A stretch of DNA of 64,000 bases from Bugula neritina. Its lineage: Eukaryota > Bryozoa > Gymnolaemata > Cheilostomatida > Bugulidae. Below, one piece after another: positions 41,401-52,965 of the stretch (within the stretch, counting starts at the first letter, position 1; the number at the start of each line of letters is the position of its first letter). Below the pieces are notes generated by a model that was given only the letters and a program-made list of their open reading frames with translations, did no database searches and was not told the origin of the DNA. Location of the stretch: assembly GCA_964035545.1 (NCBI GenBank), contig OZ037767.1, positions 24,881,128 to 24,945,127 of the forward strand, read 5' to 3'. The position numbers and the translations under genes were made by a program.

Positions 41401-43227
41401 AAACTATTCTGTTTAGAAATAAGACTGGTTGTGTTGAGACGCAAACCATCCAAACTAGCGTTCAACGGAGAGCCAGAGTCTAGTGGATTTATCTTCACCT
41501 GCAGAACATTAGAAAACATCCATACAAGATAGACAAGCACTGCTTTCCTCTAGAGGTCGTAGTAAATCGCATAAAAAACAGCTTCTCCAACAAGAGTTCA
41601 TATTATGTGAACCAATATAGTCTATACTACACCTTAAGTTTGCTACGGCGTGTTTTCTCTTCATTATCGCTGCCGCTATCACTGCTGCTATCCCACGAAT
41701 CATCTTCCTTGACAGTGTTAGCTTTGGGTATGGAGAACCCCTCCTCATCTACCTCTGGTTGACTTGTGTTTGATATCTTATCAGCATCAGTACTACTATT
41801 TGTGTCCTGAATAAAATTTCAAAGTTGCCCACTTGGATATAAACAGCTACAGGGCAAACATGTGGTTAACACTGTTAAACAACTTTTAAACAGCATGAAT
41901 ATTTAGCATGGCTAAATTGAAATCATGTCAACTTTAAAACAGAAAAATTTAATTCAAGTCTATGCCAAGCAACGACTTGATTGACTGTCAAGTCTGTAAT
42001 GAAAGTAAATACATATTTAACACAATGTGACGTGACAAAACCTAGATCATCAAAACACAAATACCATACAATAACAAACCAGAAGGCAACTATAAAATAA
42101 ACAATATCAACTCCCATTACTCAGTCCCAAAAATATACCTTGTCAGCATTCTTTTTCTTCTTTTTTCGCTTGAATATTCCACCAATATTAAGGTGCATCA
42201 TCGAGCTGGTAGTTTGTGAAGCTGCGGGGGCCTCCGATAACTCTGAGGCTATTTCTTCTTGGGGAGACGGGGGAGGAGGAAGACTAGATAGATCGGCTTC
42301 TTCAAATTGAACTGATGCTAAAATACAGGAATGCAAATGAAGAAACCAAAATACAGACTATATGGTGAAGCAAGCATTATTTTACAGTTAGAATTCAGCT
42401 CCGTGGTTTACTGTAGCCTGCTACTGAATTGGCTTACCGGGTGGTTCTGTTCCAGTGTGTTTAGTTTCAATGAATGTGTCGAGAAGGCATTCAACGGAGA
42501 GTTCTGTAAGATTTGTATGGAACTCGTAGTGAAGTTCACCAATCTCAGTGTGCTTATCATCTCGAGCAGAGGCGTACTTCCTTACGAACTGTTCTAACTG
42601 TGACAGGTACTCAACCTCATGCTCCTGGAATACTTCCGTGGACTCTCCCATCTTCTTCTTATAATCTTCCAATATAGTGTTATATTTAGCCACATTTTGC
42701 TTGTATTCTTCAGTAGCTTTTTTAAATTCAGCTTCTGCTCGCTCAAGTTTTTTAGCAGTTGATTTATCCGAAAGTACTTTTTTATATTCCAGAAACTTGG
42801 AATTGTACGATTCTTTGCTCTTAGTCAGTAGTGAAGAGATATTCTGCATAGACTGTACAGTCTCGAGTGTTGACGCTTGCGTTTCTTTGATAGATTTGTA
42901 TTTTTTACCAAGATTTTCTAGGCACTTGTGTATTTCATTAGCTAGTTCTTTCCACTTTTTAGACAACTCCGAGTGTGAAGCCGACAACTTTTCAAAAGAG
43001 CTCTTAACTGTTTGCCAAACAGGTGAGAAACTACTATTTGTACTATAACTGCTAATGCTTCTTACAATTCTGCTCATTTGCTTCACATGCGACTCTTCCA
43101 CACTACTGCATTGTTTTACAAAATCTTCCAGATCTTTGCATGACTGCTCACCATGCTTTAAATTTTGTGATAAAACTTCGAAACCCAAGTGTTTGTCCCC
43201 CCAGAAGTGGTCAGCAAACATTGACAT
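35427..43227 (-). CDS. FCHO2: F-BAR and mu-homology domain endocytic protein (FCHO)
   Basis: Early clathrin-coat nucleator that bends plasma membrane and recruits AP-2, Eps15 and intersectin. Eight exons on the minus strand: 43227-42438, 42317-42139, 41806-41633, 41498-41333, 40193-39989, 38273-38108, 37651-37472 and 35942-35427; 791 codons plus stop (human FCHO2 is about 810). The first exon holds nearly the whole F-BAR domain (residues 1-263; MSMFADHFWGDKHLGFEVL). A linker rich in Ser, Pro and acid follows ([32 protein letters not shown]), then the C-terminal mu-homology domain from about residue 530 (LQFLVPVNGGV, WRFAELKSGAG). Vertebrates have FCHO1 and FCHO2; the symbol is by best resemblance. 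It is divergent from cyclin L, 2.4 kb away. Confidence 0.94.
36583..36597. repeat. Poly(G) tract, 15 nt
   Basis: Run of 15 G on the plus strand in the last FCHO intron; in FCHO pre-mRNA it reads as poly(C). Confidence 0.9.
39141..39498. repeat. 24-bp minisatellite in FCHO intron 5
   Basis: About 14 units of ACCTACATGTACACTAACTTAGTG, with TAAC/TAGC variants interspersed; the outer units are more diverged. Because the unit is 24 bp, one frame stays open across it, but this is an artefact. Confidence 0.9.
39652..39756 (+). other. Orphan exon-like open segment inside FCHO intron 5
   Basis: On the strand opposite to FCHO, an acceptor (TTTACAG) opens a 34-codon frame ending in TAA. It codes a charged, coiled-coil-like end (MKEDLENYQTQIEAEVCKW). 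No partner exon was found and no family is recognised. It may be a gene fragment or chance. Confidence 0.25.
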
Positions 43228-45586
43228 CTTGACCTTGAAATTCAACAACTCTTATGCTAAAAATAAAACACAACTAGTATAAGCATAATAAAATATAGGA
43301 CAAGTTAAGTCAAACTACAAGCACAATAATAGTTACACTTATACTCTTAGAGTGAGCGTGTAAACATTTATAACATTAGTTATAGTCCCATTTCATTTTT
43401 TCTTAATATTGTAGTTATTGCTAGTACGGTGAGTATTAAATTCATATTTTAAAATTTAAAATCAACATTTGTGAAATTATAATAGGTTTGGAAACAAAAT
43501 TCACACAAAATTAATTCAATACAAACATTAGAATAATTGTGAACATCATGATTTTTATTACACTTACAATATCATTTCAAACTTTCAGAATTTTGATAGT
43601 GATTCATAGTAAATATATTAGATTGCAATTACACAAAATATAACTCAGAAGCATAACAATGTAACATTACGTGAAGTCACGTCATGACAGTATCAGTATA
43701 TCTATATGAGTACACCTACCTCTAGGTTTGTTTTACTTTTAACCATAGACTTGGTATTGGTATGTTTCTTAGTATTACAGTTTTAACTATACTTAATAGA
43801 GTGTTACTTGTTACAATTAGTATTACTATTAGCAATATTCATACTGTTGAGTATAACTATAAATATTAGTCTATTACTACCACAACAGTAACTCTAAGTG
43901 AAATTACTAATAGTAATACTCTTAATGTCACTCAAAGTTACTTGATTAGGATTATTATTATAAAATTTATCATTATAGTAAACTATAATAAAATTAATAA
44001 TCATAATGTCAATTACTAATAGAGTAATAGACATAGAGTGATAGTATTTACTGCTTAGTACTTAGTAGTAGTATTGGGAGCAGATGTAACTAAGAAACTA
44101 AGACTAAGTATTACTATAAGATAAACATTAACTATTACTGCCAGTATTAGGAATAGTTATAGTACAAGTAATAACTAATAACTATGAGATATAAGTTTGA
44201 CATTAAGTTTAACCCTAATGATGAAACTTAAATATTACTATTGTGAAAACTTGACTATCAATTACAATAGCATTATGAATATATTATAAAATTAAAATAT
44301 CAACATAAAACTGAATATTAATGCAAAATTCAAATTGTTTAGCAATACAAACATAACATAGTGATGATTATAATTATTCATCATACTCATATTAAATTTG
44401 ATATGCCATGTTTATAGCCATAGTGATAATCAGTATTAGCACACTAATTATAAGTATATTGCTACAATAAAAACAGCAACTATAAACTAATGATGATCAT
44501 AATCATAATGAATATCAATATGAATATTATTTCAATTTGAACTATTGTTAATATAAATATTATAATAATTATTATTATTATTATGATACTCTAGTCATAG
44601 TCAATATTACAGCCAATTATGAATTAATATTTTTATAAATATATTTTGATACATTAAAAAAAAGAAATACACTTTATTGTTATATAAATAGGAAATTAAA
44701 TAATTATAACAAAATAATAAATTATTTATTAAATATATTACAAAATTAAATAGTATTATTATTAGTATTAGTAGTAGTACTACTATTACTATTAGTAATA
44801 GTAATACTATTACATTTATTATTAGTATTTGTCAATCATTATGATTATTCATTAGACATACTGATAGTATTAGTATTACTATTAGTATTACTATTAGTAT
44901 TAGTATTAGTATTACTATTACTAATAGTAAATGTAATTCAAATTGACAATAACAATTAATATTTAATGATAATTCAATTAGTATTACAACTATTATTAAT
45001 AATATTAATATTATACTATTCTAATTATAATATTATTATTATTTATTAACATTATAATCATTAAAAGTGATGATCATGATCATGATGATGATACTGATCA
45101 AGGACAAGTACATTCACATTGGTCATTGGTGATTGGATTGAATAATGTAAATAATATTTTTGTGAGTGCATACGCCGATGAAGTATGAGTATGCTATACC
45201 ACATTTAATATAAAGTTAACTACGGCATTCAGATTTACTTTTACTGCAAGCAGTAGCATGATTTGAATATTAAGCATATTCATATATTGATAGTCATAGT
45301 ATTTTCAGTTTGCTGGAAACTCCCTCGAAAATAAACCGGAACTACACTGCACAGTTTGCTGAAATTATTGCGCGAAAAGTATGTAAAAAAAAGTACTACA
45401 TTTTAAAATTATGCCTCATAAATTACAAAATAATGCTACAAAAATTTTTTTAATTAAAATAAAAAAAATAAAAATTTTTTTGAAATAAAATAAATAAGGT
45501 TTAGTATTATTCGAGAGATTGCAAAATTGGTCTAATTTTGTCAGCGGATTAATTTTAAAATCGTTGAATGACGTTATTTCAGAACA
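43228..45586. other. Divergent intergenic region FCHO / cyclin L
   Basis: Should carry both promoters. 43800-45060 is dense low-complexity sequence of TAGTATTACTATTAG and AATAATAAT type. No exon is seen. Confidence 0.5.
43800..45060. repeat. TATTACTATTAGTA low-complexity tract
   Basis: Over 1 kb rich in TAGTATTAC/ATTACTATT/AATACTAAT words, densest at 44750-44940; the same words occur in the MRPS6 and cyclin L introns and near 59600. Confidence 0.7.
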
Positions 45587-48500
45587 ATGGCTGGTACTGA
45601 AAAGGTCGTTAATTCCGCTATGAATATAAATTGGGGGTTTTGTGGCGTATTTCTTACCTTAGAAAACGTTTTACTTCCAGAGGAAAAGCTTTCACCAACA
45701 CCATCAATGATAGATGGCTTATCAGCTGAAACAGAGCAAGATTTGCGAATTCTTGGATGTGAATTCATACAGACTTCTGGAATTCTTTTGAAACTACCAC
45801 AGGCAAGTGTAACGACCATAATGGCATAAACACTAGCAGTTATTTCAAACTTGTAAAGGAATAAGCATAACCATTCAGTTTCATTATTGTCGTTTACTCT
45901 TAGTCATGACTTGCAGTTATGATATTGAGTAGCAATCGTACAAACTCAAATATTCATATTGAAATAATTCCACGTCCAATATGAATATGAATATCAATAT
46001 CGTAATACTAATACAGTAATAGTAATACTAAACTGAGTAAACTAATAGTTAGTAACTTAGTTGCTTTGTAATACTATAACTAATACTAATGTCTAATTGC
46101 ATTTTTATTTACTGAGCCGCGAATAATTGAAATTCAAATTGCATCATTAATTATACTTTCGATTTTAATTTACCTTTAATGTTATTAAAAAATACTTTAA
46201 TTGGCGTGAATCAACTCTGGCTTAGTGTTCATATACAATATAGGACAAGTTTGGACCCGAAACTGAATGTTAAAGTGCATATTTAATTTAATGACAAATT
46301 TAAAAAATGGTAATAAATTTGTGCTCATATGTAGTAAATTGATTTGCGATTTCTGATAGCTTAACACTTTCAAGCTGCTCAGTTATTAAGCTGTGTGTTG
46401 CAGTAGCTAAAACTAGCATTCAAGGAAAGCTAGCTATAATTTTATTATAGCACTAGCAGTAAAGTGTAATCTGCAATAGCCATTACAGCTCTTTAACTGC
46501 AGTTAAATTTCCTCAATAATTACTTGAATACTTAAGTGTAACAGCTAAATGTTAAACTGGGAATTTTTGCACTTTGTATTCTTAAAAATATTTTTCAACC
46601 TAGGCAAGTCAAGTAATTCATCAAGTTGGATGAGAAGGAATTTCAATACTTGAGTCCCTTGGACCCAGCTCTGTGAATTGCCCTTCTTCCATTCAATTTT
46701 GTTCGTTACATTGCAGGCCAATAATAATAATGCAATCGCAATCATGAGTAAAATGATTCATTCTTGTGTTTTTAATAATAATTGACAGGCATTTATAATA
46801 CACGATTGGATCTATTGCATTATATTGCCAAGTACCAAACCTACTATCGTTACCCATAACTATACAATGTTTATGATTATATTGTGACTTTAGGTGGCCA
46901 TGGCTACTGGTCAGGTACTCTTTCAGAGGTTCTTCTACTGCAAGTCTTTTGTCAACCACAATATGGATGTTGTTGCCATGGCTTGCATCAATTTAGCAAC
47001 CAAGATTGAAGAAGCTCCAAGAAGGCTTCGAGACGTCATCAATGTGTTTCATCATATGAAGCAGATCCGTCAGAAACGGTTGGTAGTACCTATAAATCTG
47101 CATGTTACAAATTCATTTTAGTCTCAAATTCAAGCTTTGTTCTCTTAGTAATGCTACTCCATTTTCTGTTTCATTATTGACTAATTTGTTTGAGCACCTT
47201 TCTTTGACCAGTGACATCTACCTAGGTTTCACCTTTACACAGGTATAGATGGTTTTGTCAGCTTGATGTTTAGTTTTCGGTTATAAGACTGATATTTTGC
47301 ATTATTTTAGACTTCTTACACCGCTGATACTTGATGAAAATTATGTTCGTTTAAAAAATGAAGTCATCCGAGCTGAACGACGACTACTTAAAGAATTGGG
47401 GTTTTGTGTTCATGTCCAACACCCTCACAAGGTTAGTTGTAGTGCACCAGTTTATTTTTGATGAACAATTCTCTGAGTCTTCCTGATTAACATCTTGTTG
47501 ATTAAAACCCATAAACATTGGCACATGTTTTCTTCAAATTGCATGAAAGTTGGACCAGAAAATGTGATGTAAAACCAAAATTGCTCACCAGTTGCTTTTT
47601 GTTGAACGGTTTCTGCATGCAATGTAAATTTATTGCTTGCATTTTGCAGTTGATAATGATGTATTGCAAGCTGTTGAATCAAGATGGTAACACGAAATTG
47701 GTTCAGAAAGCATGGTAAGTAATTCTCTAGTATATCTCTTTAGATGCTGTTGACAGTCTGTATGAAAGAAATATCAGCATATTTTTTTGTAAATATTTCT
47801 TTTCAAGTGAAAAGCAATCCACTTGAATAAGGGTGTTGAAATACCATAGCTTACATTGTCTTCACTGTTGAGCCAGTATTAACATGGATATTTTTACCTA
47901 CTCAGATTAGGTGGTTCAATACTACCTGTGATGAGAGTGGGACTAAAAGACAACCTAAATGGACAGGTGTGATGCTCTCTACCTGCATCTACAGCTGCAG
48001 TAGACCGCACTCATGCAGTAACAACAGCCTGCCTGTCGGTCGACACATGTCTACCCTACCCACCAGAGGGAGTGAGCTGGTGACCGGCCACAGTTCATGC
48101 ATTAATCTCTAGTATTTTATCTCCGTGAACTGTGGTTACGTCAGCTATACCAGCTCCTCTTTTCTGTTAATTCCTTCAGTCACCAGGTAGAGTGAGGTAT
48201 CCGATGATACACCACACATCATTCTGTCTCTAACTTTGATCTCCTAGTTTTCTCTATTACTGTAGCCTGATCATTCTGCACCTTTCAAACATTGCTTGAA
48301 ATCATGTGATCGTTCAAGACCAGACTGATGCTCATTTGATTACTAGCAATATTTTTGTAGGCATATATCTCTTTAGTTTATGAAGATGTATGAATAAACT
48401 GTATCCACAGCAGTGTGAAGTGCATTTAAGTGTTATGCATAAAATAGAGTGTGTAGTCGGGACTCACAACTACCAATGCTGAACTGTTTCTAAGTATTTT

Positions 48501-50524
48501 CCAGCTGCTTCATAATAAACTGTAATAATCGGATTGTGCGAGTTGGAGCATTGTCTGGCTACCAGAGTGTCTCGAGGAGAAAATGGTATGCAGCACGCCT
48601 GTGCCAAGCAGACTAGACAATTATAGTGGCTATGATATCAACACTGTAGACTTGCATTCAGCATGGATTAGATAATATGGTGACACTGCTGGACAATAAT
48701 CATATAGGTTGAATGAGAGCTGGTCTTTTACATTCATTTCATGAAGAAACGTGTTTTGTTAACAATTCCTAGTTAATGATCCATGCCACCTTATTAACTG
48801 AACATACAATCACAATAACTGGCTATATGTTTGTCTGTCTTATTATGGAACTATACTAACAATTATCACGTGGAGCATTGCAGAAAGACCAACTGTCTTG
48901 AAGGAGACTCTGCTCGCTGGGACAGGTGCTAGGAGTATTGAACCTCTGAGGAAAAATATTATCCATGTTATTGCTGGCTGAACAGGGACTGCATTTTGTT
49001 TATTGTTGTTTGTTGCATGTTTTTGTAATAACCATTCTGTATCCGTAGGAACTACATGAACGATAGTTTCCGAACCAACGTGTTTGTTAGATTCCATCCT
49101 GAGACGATTGCTGCAGCTTGCATTTACCTGGCAGCTCGTATGCTAAAGGTAAATGCTTTTTGCGTCTGGTATTGTTATAATAATGTCTCTATGAATGGTT
49201 ACTTTTTAGCCCGAGTAATGAGAAATGGACTAATGTAACATCTGTGTTTGGTTTGTTATATATTATGTCAATATCGCTACCTGAATATAACTACAATCCT
49301 TGAATAGGCAGTTTTGCTTTTGCAATTCCAAAAACTAATGTTGATTGCAACTAATATTTTTTCAAAAGTGGTAGCTTTTAACTGTTTGTAATGCCATCAA
49401 TGACTGAAAGTTTCAGTGTGTAAGTTTGCTATTACAGGTTCCCTTGCCAAACCACAAGCCCGCATGGTATGACGTCATAACACACACCGACCTTCCTGCC
49501 ATCCAAGATATCTGTAGAGAGGTGCTGAAACTCTACACATACCAGAAGCCAGATGCTGAAAAGTTGGAGCAGATTGTGTCTGTGTTAAAGAAGGCTCAGG
49601 TGGAGGCAAAGGCAAGACTCCGAGGAGCTCTTGGTAATGGCACGCCTACTCAAGCAACTAATTCCCGTCCAGCTACACCCAGCAAAGTCAGTCCTCATTC
49701 TGGTGCCGAAGACCAAAAACTAAAAGGAGATCTCATGATTAATGGGTAGGTGCTGATAAAGTAGCTATGCATTATTTTGGGCAACTCGTCTCTGCAGTAG
49801 CCTTAGTCCAAAAGTACTTGTTAACAATGTTCTTTTATGTTATTCCAGTATAAAGAAAAAGTTAAGGGAGAGGAACCGATCACCTTCTCGTTCTGTATCT
49901 CGATCTCCACAAAGAAAACATAGGCAATTACCTAAGAGATACAGAGAGAGGTCTCGCTCCAGAGACAGAAGATATTATGACAACCACAAGTTAGTAGATT
50001 TGTACTTTACATATAGTTTATGTCACTCACCATTGAAATATGCTGCATTGGGCCCCATTTTAATGAGTAGAAACTTCTTAAAGTTAAAATTAGAAAGCAT
50101 TTTTTAAAAGAGCTCCCAAAGCTGTAATATATTTGTAGAGAAAAAATACATTTTTCTTGACTGAATACAGCAGTGGTTTGGGGTTTTAAATATTAAGTAT
50201 AGTAGTATTTCCATATTATAATAAACAAGTATACATTTTTTCACTTTACTAGTGATATTAAACTGCCATGAGGATTTACTTTTCAGTGTTTTAGCACTTC
50301 GTAAAACATACCAGTTCCTGCTAACAATCGTACAGTTGCCATAGACAAGTATTTAACTTTGCAGATCATCTAAGTCGAAAAGTAAGAAGAGATCCCGATC
50401 TCCCAGGAGCAGGTCCAGAAGCTACGAGAGGAGCAGCAAACGATACAGATCGCGCTCTAAATCTAAAAACCGCTATCGCACGTCTTCAAAGCGTAGTCGC
50501 AGTCGAGAACGATACAGGCGGTAA
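45587..50524 (+). CDS. CCNL1: Cyclin L
   Basis: Nuclear-speckle cyclin that pairs with CDK11/CDK12-type kinases and acts in pre-mRNA splicing. Eight exons: 45587-45802, 46894-47078, 47311-47431, 47650-47714, 49049-49148, 49438-49745, 49849-49989 and 50365-50524; 431 codons plus stop. Two cyclin boxes are clear ([77 protein letters not shown]), followed by a Ser/Thr/Pro linker and a C-terminal RS domain (residues ~335-431). The exon 1 donor reads CAG|GCAAGT, which makes intron 1 a GC-AG intron; the alternative GT donor 6 nt downstream would add two residues. Vertebrates have CCNL1 and CCNL2; the symbol is by resemblance. Intron 4 holds a candidate poison exon. Confidence 0.95.
47906..47966 (+). 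other. Candidate poison exon in cyclin L intron 4
   Basis: A 61-nt segment lies between TTTTTACCTACTCAG and a GTGTGA donor. Upstream exon 4 ends in TG, so joining to this exon's first base A makes TGA at the junction and stops the protein after 195 residues, losing part of the second cyclin box and the RS domain. The region 47906-48240 is less AT-rich than the rest of the intron and holds a CCACAGTTCA/TGAACTGTGG inverted pair. Confidence 0.5.
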
Positions 50525-50629
50525 TTCCTTACCCTGGTCTCTCCTTTAGGTTACTAACAACTATGTGACTTGGTCACATTCTGTAGATATTGTACAGTTA
50601 CACTTGAAATTAGAGCTAACATTTTTTAA

Positions 50630-50635
50630 AATAAA
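50630..50635 (+). terminator. Poly(A) signal for cyclin L
   Basis: AATAAA 106 nt after the stop. Confidence 0.6.
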
Positions 50636-52965
50636 TCATTGCCAAATTCTCATTTTAAAACCTGCATGGTTTCTTCAACTAGCATCAATAGTATATTGTC
50701 AAACATGTAAGAATGTAGTTTTTACCGATACATATTAATGTCGCTAGACATTTTTACTTGTGCAGCATATCTGACTATTTTTTAACATGACTTAACATAC
50801 CTCATTCTGGTAGTAGGTTTGGCCTGCCTACGTTATGTAAATGTCTTAACCATTTATAGGCTATCTTTTAGTGTCATAAATAAAATATTTATGTGTAAAC
50901 ATAAAACAAATTCTTGTTGCTCTTACATAAACCAGAAAAAGTCCAAGTTTAACACACAATTCCAAAAAAGAGCAGAGGTAATACAAGTTCTAAATAAACT
51001 AGCATATCTGAATTCTCTGATGGTATTAAACTACATAACAAGCACCCTCTCTGTTCATGATTTATTGGGTCTGTAATGCTATTGCTGTCTCCACGAGGAA
51101 TTCTACATGAAAAGATATAGGTAATATTGTAATGGCATGCTAGAAGCTGTAAATTACCATCATTTACATCTTTTGCAACTTCTAATGAAATCAATCTTCA
51201 CTACTTATGTCATGAATATGTTCAACATGAGGTTCACTAACTCTATGTCAATAACACTATTTTTCATCTCAAAGTTGCTAATATTTATTAAAATGAAGGT
51301 TTTTATAACTCAATCATAGAAGTCTTGGTGTAATGGACGTCGTTTTAACCCAATTGTATCGGTTTGTGACAGTGTCTGGGTGTGACTTAAATTGTGATGT
51401 ACTTTATCTATTACCCAAATTGGCACAGGTTCTTAAGTTTATTGACTATCGAATCGTACCAATATTGATGCACAGATAAGATTCTTTGTCATCCCAATGT
51501 CAAAACCGATGGTCTATTCAGAGTGTACATGTTAGAGTATAAAACTGTGTGCTCATATAATGTTGTAGCAAATGTAGTGAGCCGTCTGTTGGAAGAGAGA
51601 AGTTAATAAATGTTCCTCTGCGGCTGCTTGATTAGAGCACACTGCCTGTGTTGTACCAAGGATAGTAAACTATAGCAGCAGCACTGCCAGCTAAGAATAG
51701 CTTTTGATGAATGTATTAAAGTAAGAAAGCTTCAACAATTCGTGGCATACCAATACACCAATAATTGCCAACACTCCAGCAGATGCTTGTAATCGTAAAT
51801 TTAAAAGAGTTTCCATGCAGTATTAAATGCATCAATAGAAAACTGCTACTACAAGATGGAATATTTTTATAACTAGAGGTTTTTGGTTTGTAAGGGTAGA
51901 CAGTTGTGATGCTACATCAGCCAGTATAACTGGTTAAACACCAGTAATTATGAACAATTTCATCATCACAATTATGGTATGCACTCAAAAGCAATTATAT
52001 GACAATGGCTGAATAATGATAGAGGCAATTATGTAGAGGATTAAATGATAATCACTCCATTTATAACCATCTACATAACTTTAGGTTACACATGAAAACA
52101 AGAAGTAAGAACTGTCACCTACAGACCTGGCCATATTAAGATAGTTTTAAACCGTTGAATGAGTAAATATAAATATACATGTGTGTACAAATCTTAGTTA
52201 TTTTGGCCAGAAATAGAAATTTAAATACTATTTAACCTAATTATATAATAACCAAATTTTATTTTATTGACTTGAGTTGAAGCATCAGAAATTATGATAT
52301 GTTTTCATCTCCAGAAAATTTTTGCAAAAACTGCTATAATATATAATTTATTTTATTTGCAATATTACATGCTTAGGTGTAGATGCAACAAATTATAATG
52401 GCTTAAGTGAGTTTATTCTTTATTGTGCAGGGTAAAAATTCCTATTACATGTTCGTCAGAGCAGTTAGACAATACCTGCAAATTTAAAAATGAAATGTTG
52501 GGAAAAATGCTTAACAACTAACAATTATTTTCACGTCTTGCACATGTCAGTTACAATTAAGAGGTGTTGCTTGTTTTAGGTTTAGTTAGTGCGCTGATCT
52601 TATGTCATTGTACTAATAATAAGCAATAAGCTATGAAGGACATTTGTTTCTTGGCAGCGATGCAAATTAACCTAATAGGTAACAACTCTGGCAGCTACCA
52701 CTTGTAAATTTTACATGTTTTAGAAGCTGCATGCATTTTATTAAACAATTACTATAAGTCGAATAAACAAATTCGCTTTACAACAAAGAAATTAGTTTGC
52801 TATAATTGTGTTAGGATTTGATTACATATATCTTATAATCTAGCAATACATATTTTGCATATATGCCAAATGCAAAATATATATATAAAAACATGTACAA
52901 TAGTAGCAGCCAATATATAACATCTAATATGACGCAGCATGTAGAGTGACAACAGGTTATAAAAA
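50636..52965. other. Intergenic between convergent cyclin L and CYB5D1
   Basis: AT-rich, no recognised exon, RNA gene or transposon. A near-palindrome (ATATTTTGCATATATGCC and its mirror) lies at ~52850-52885. Confidence 0.5.
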
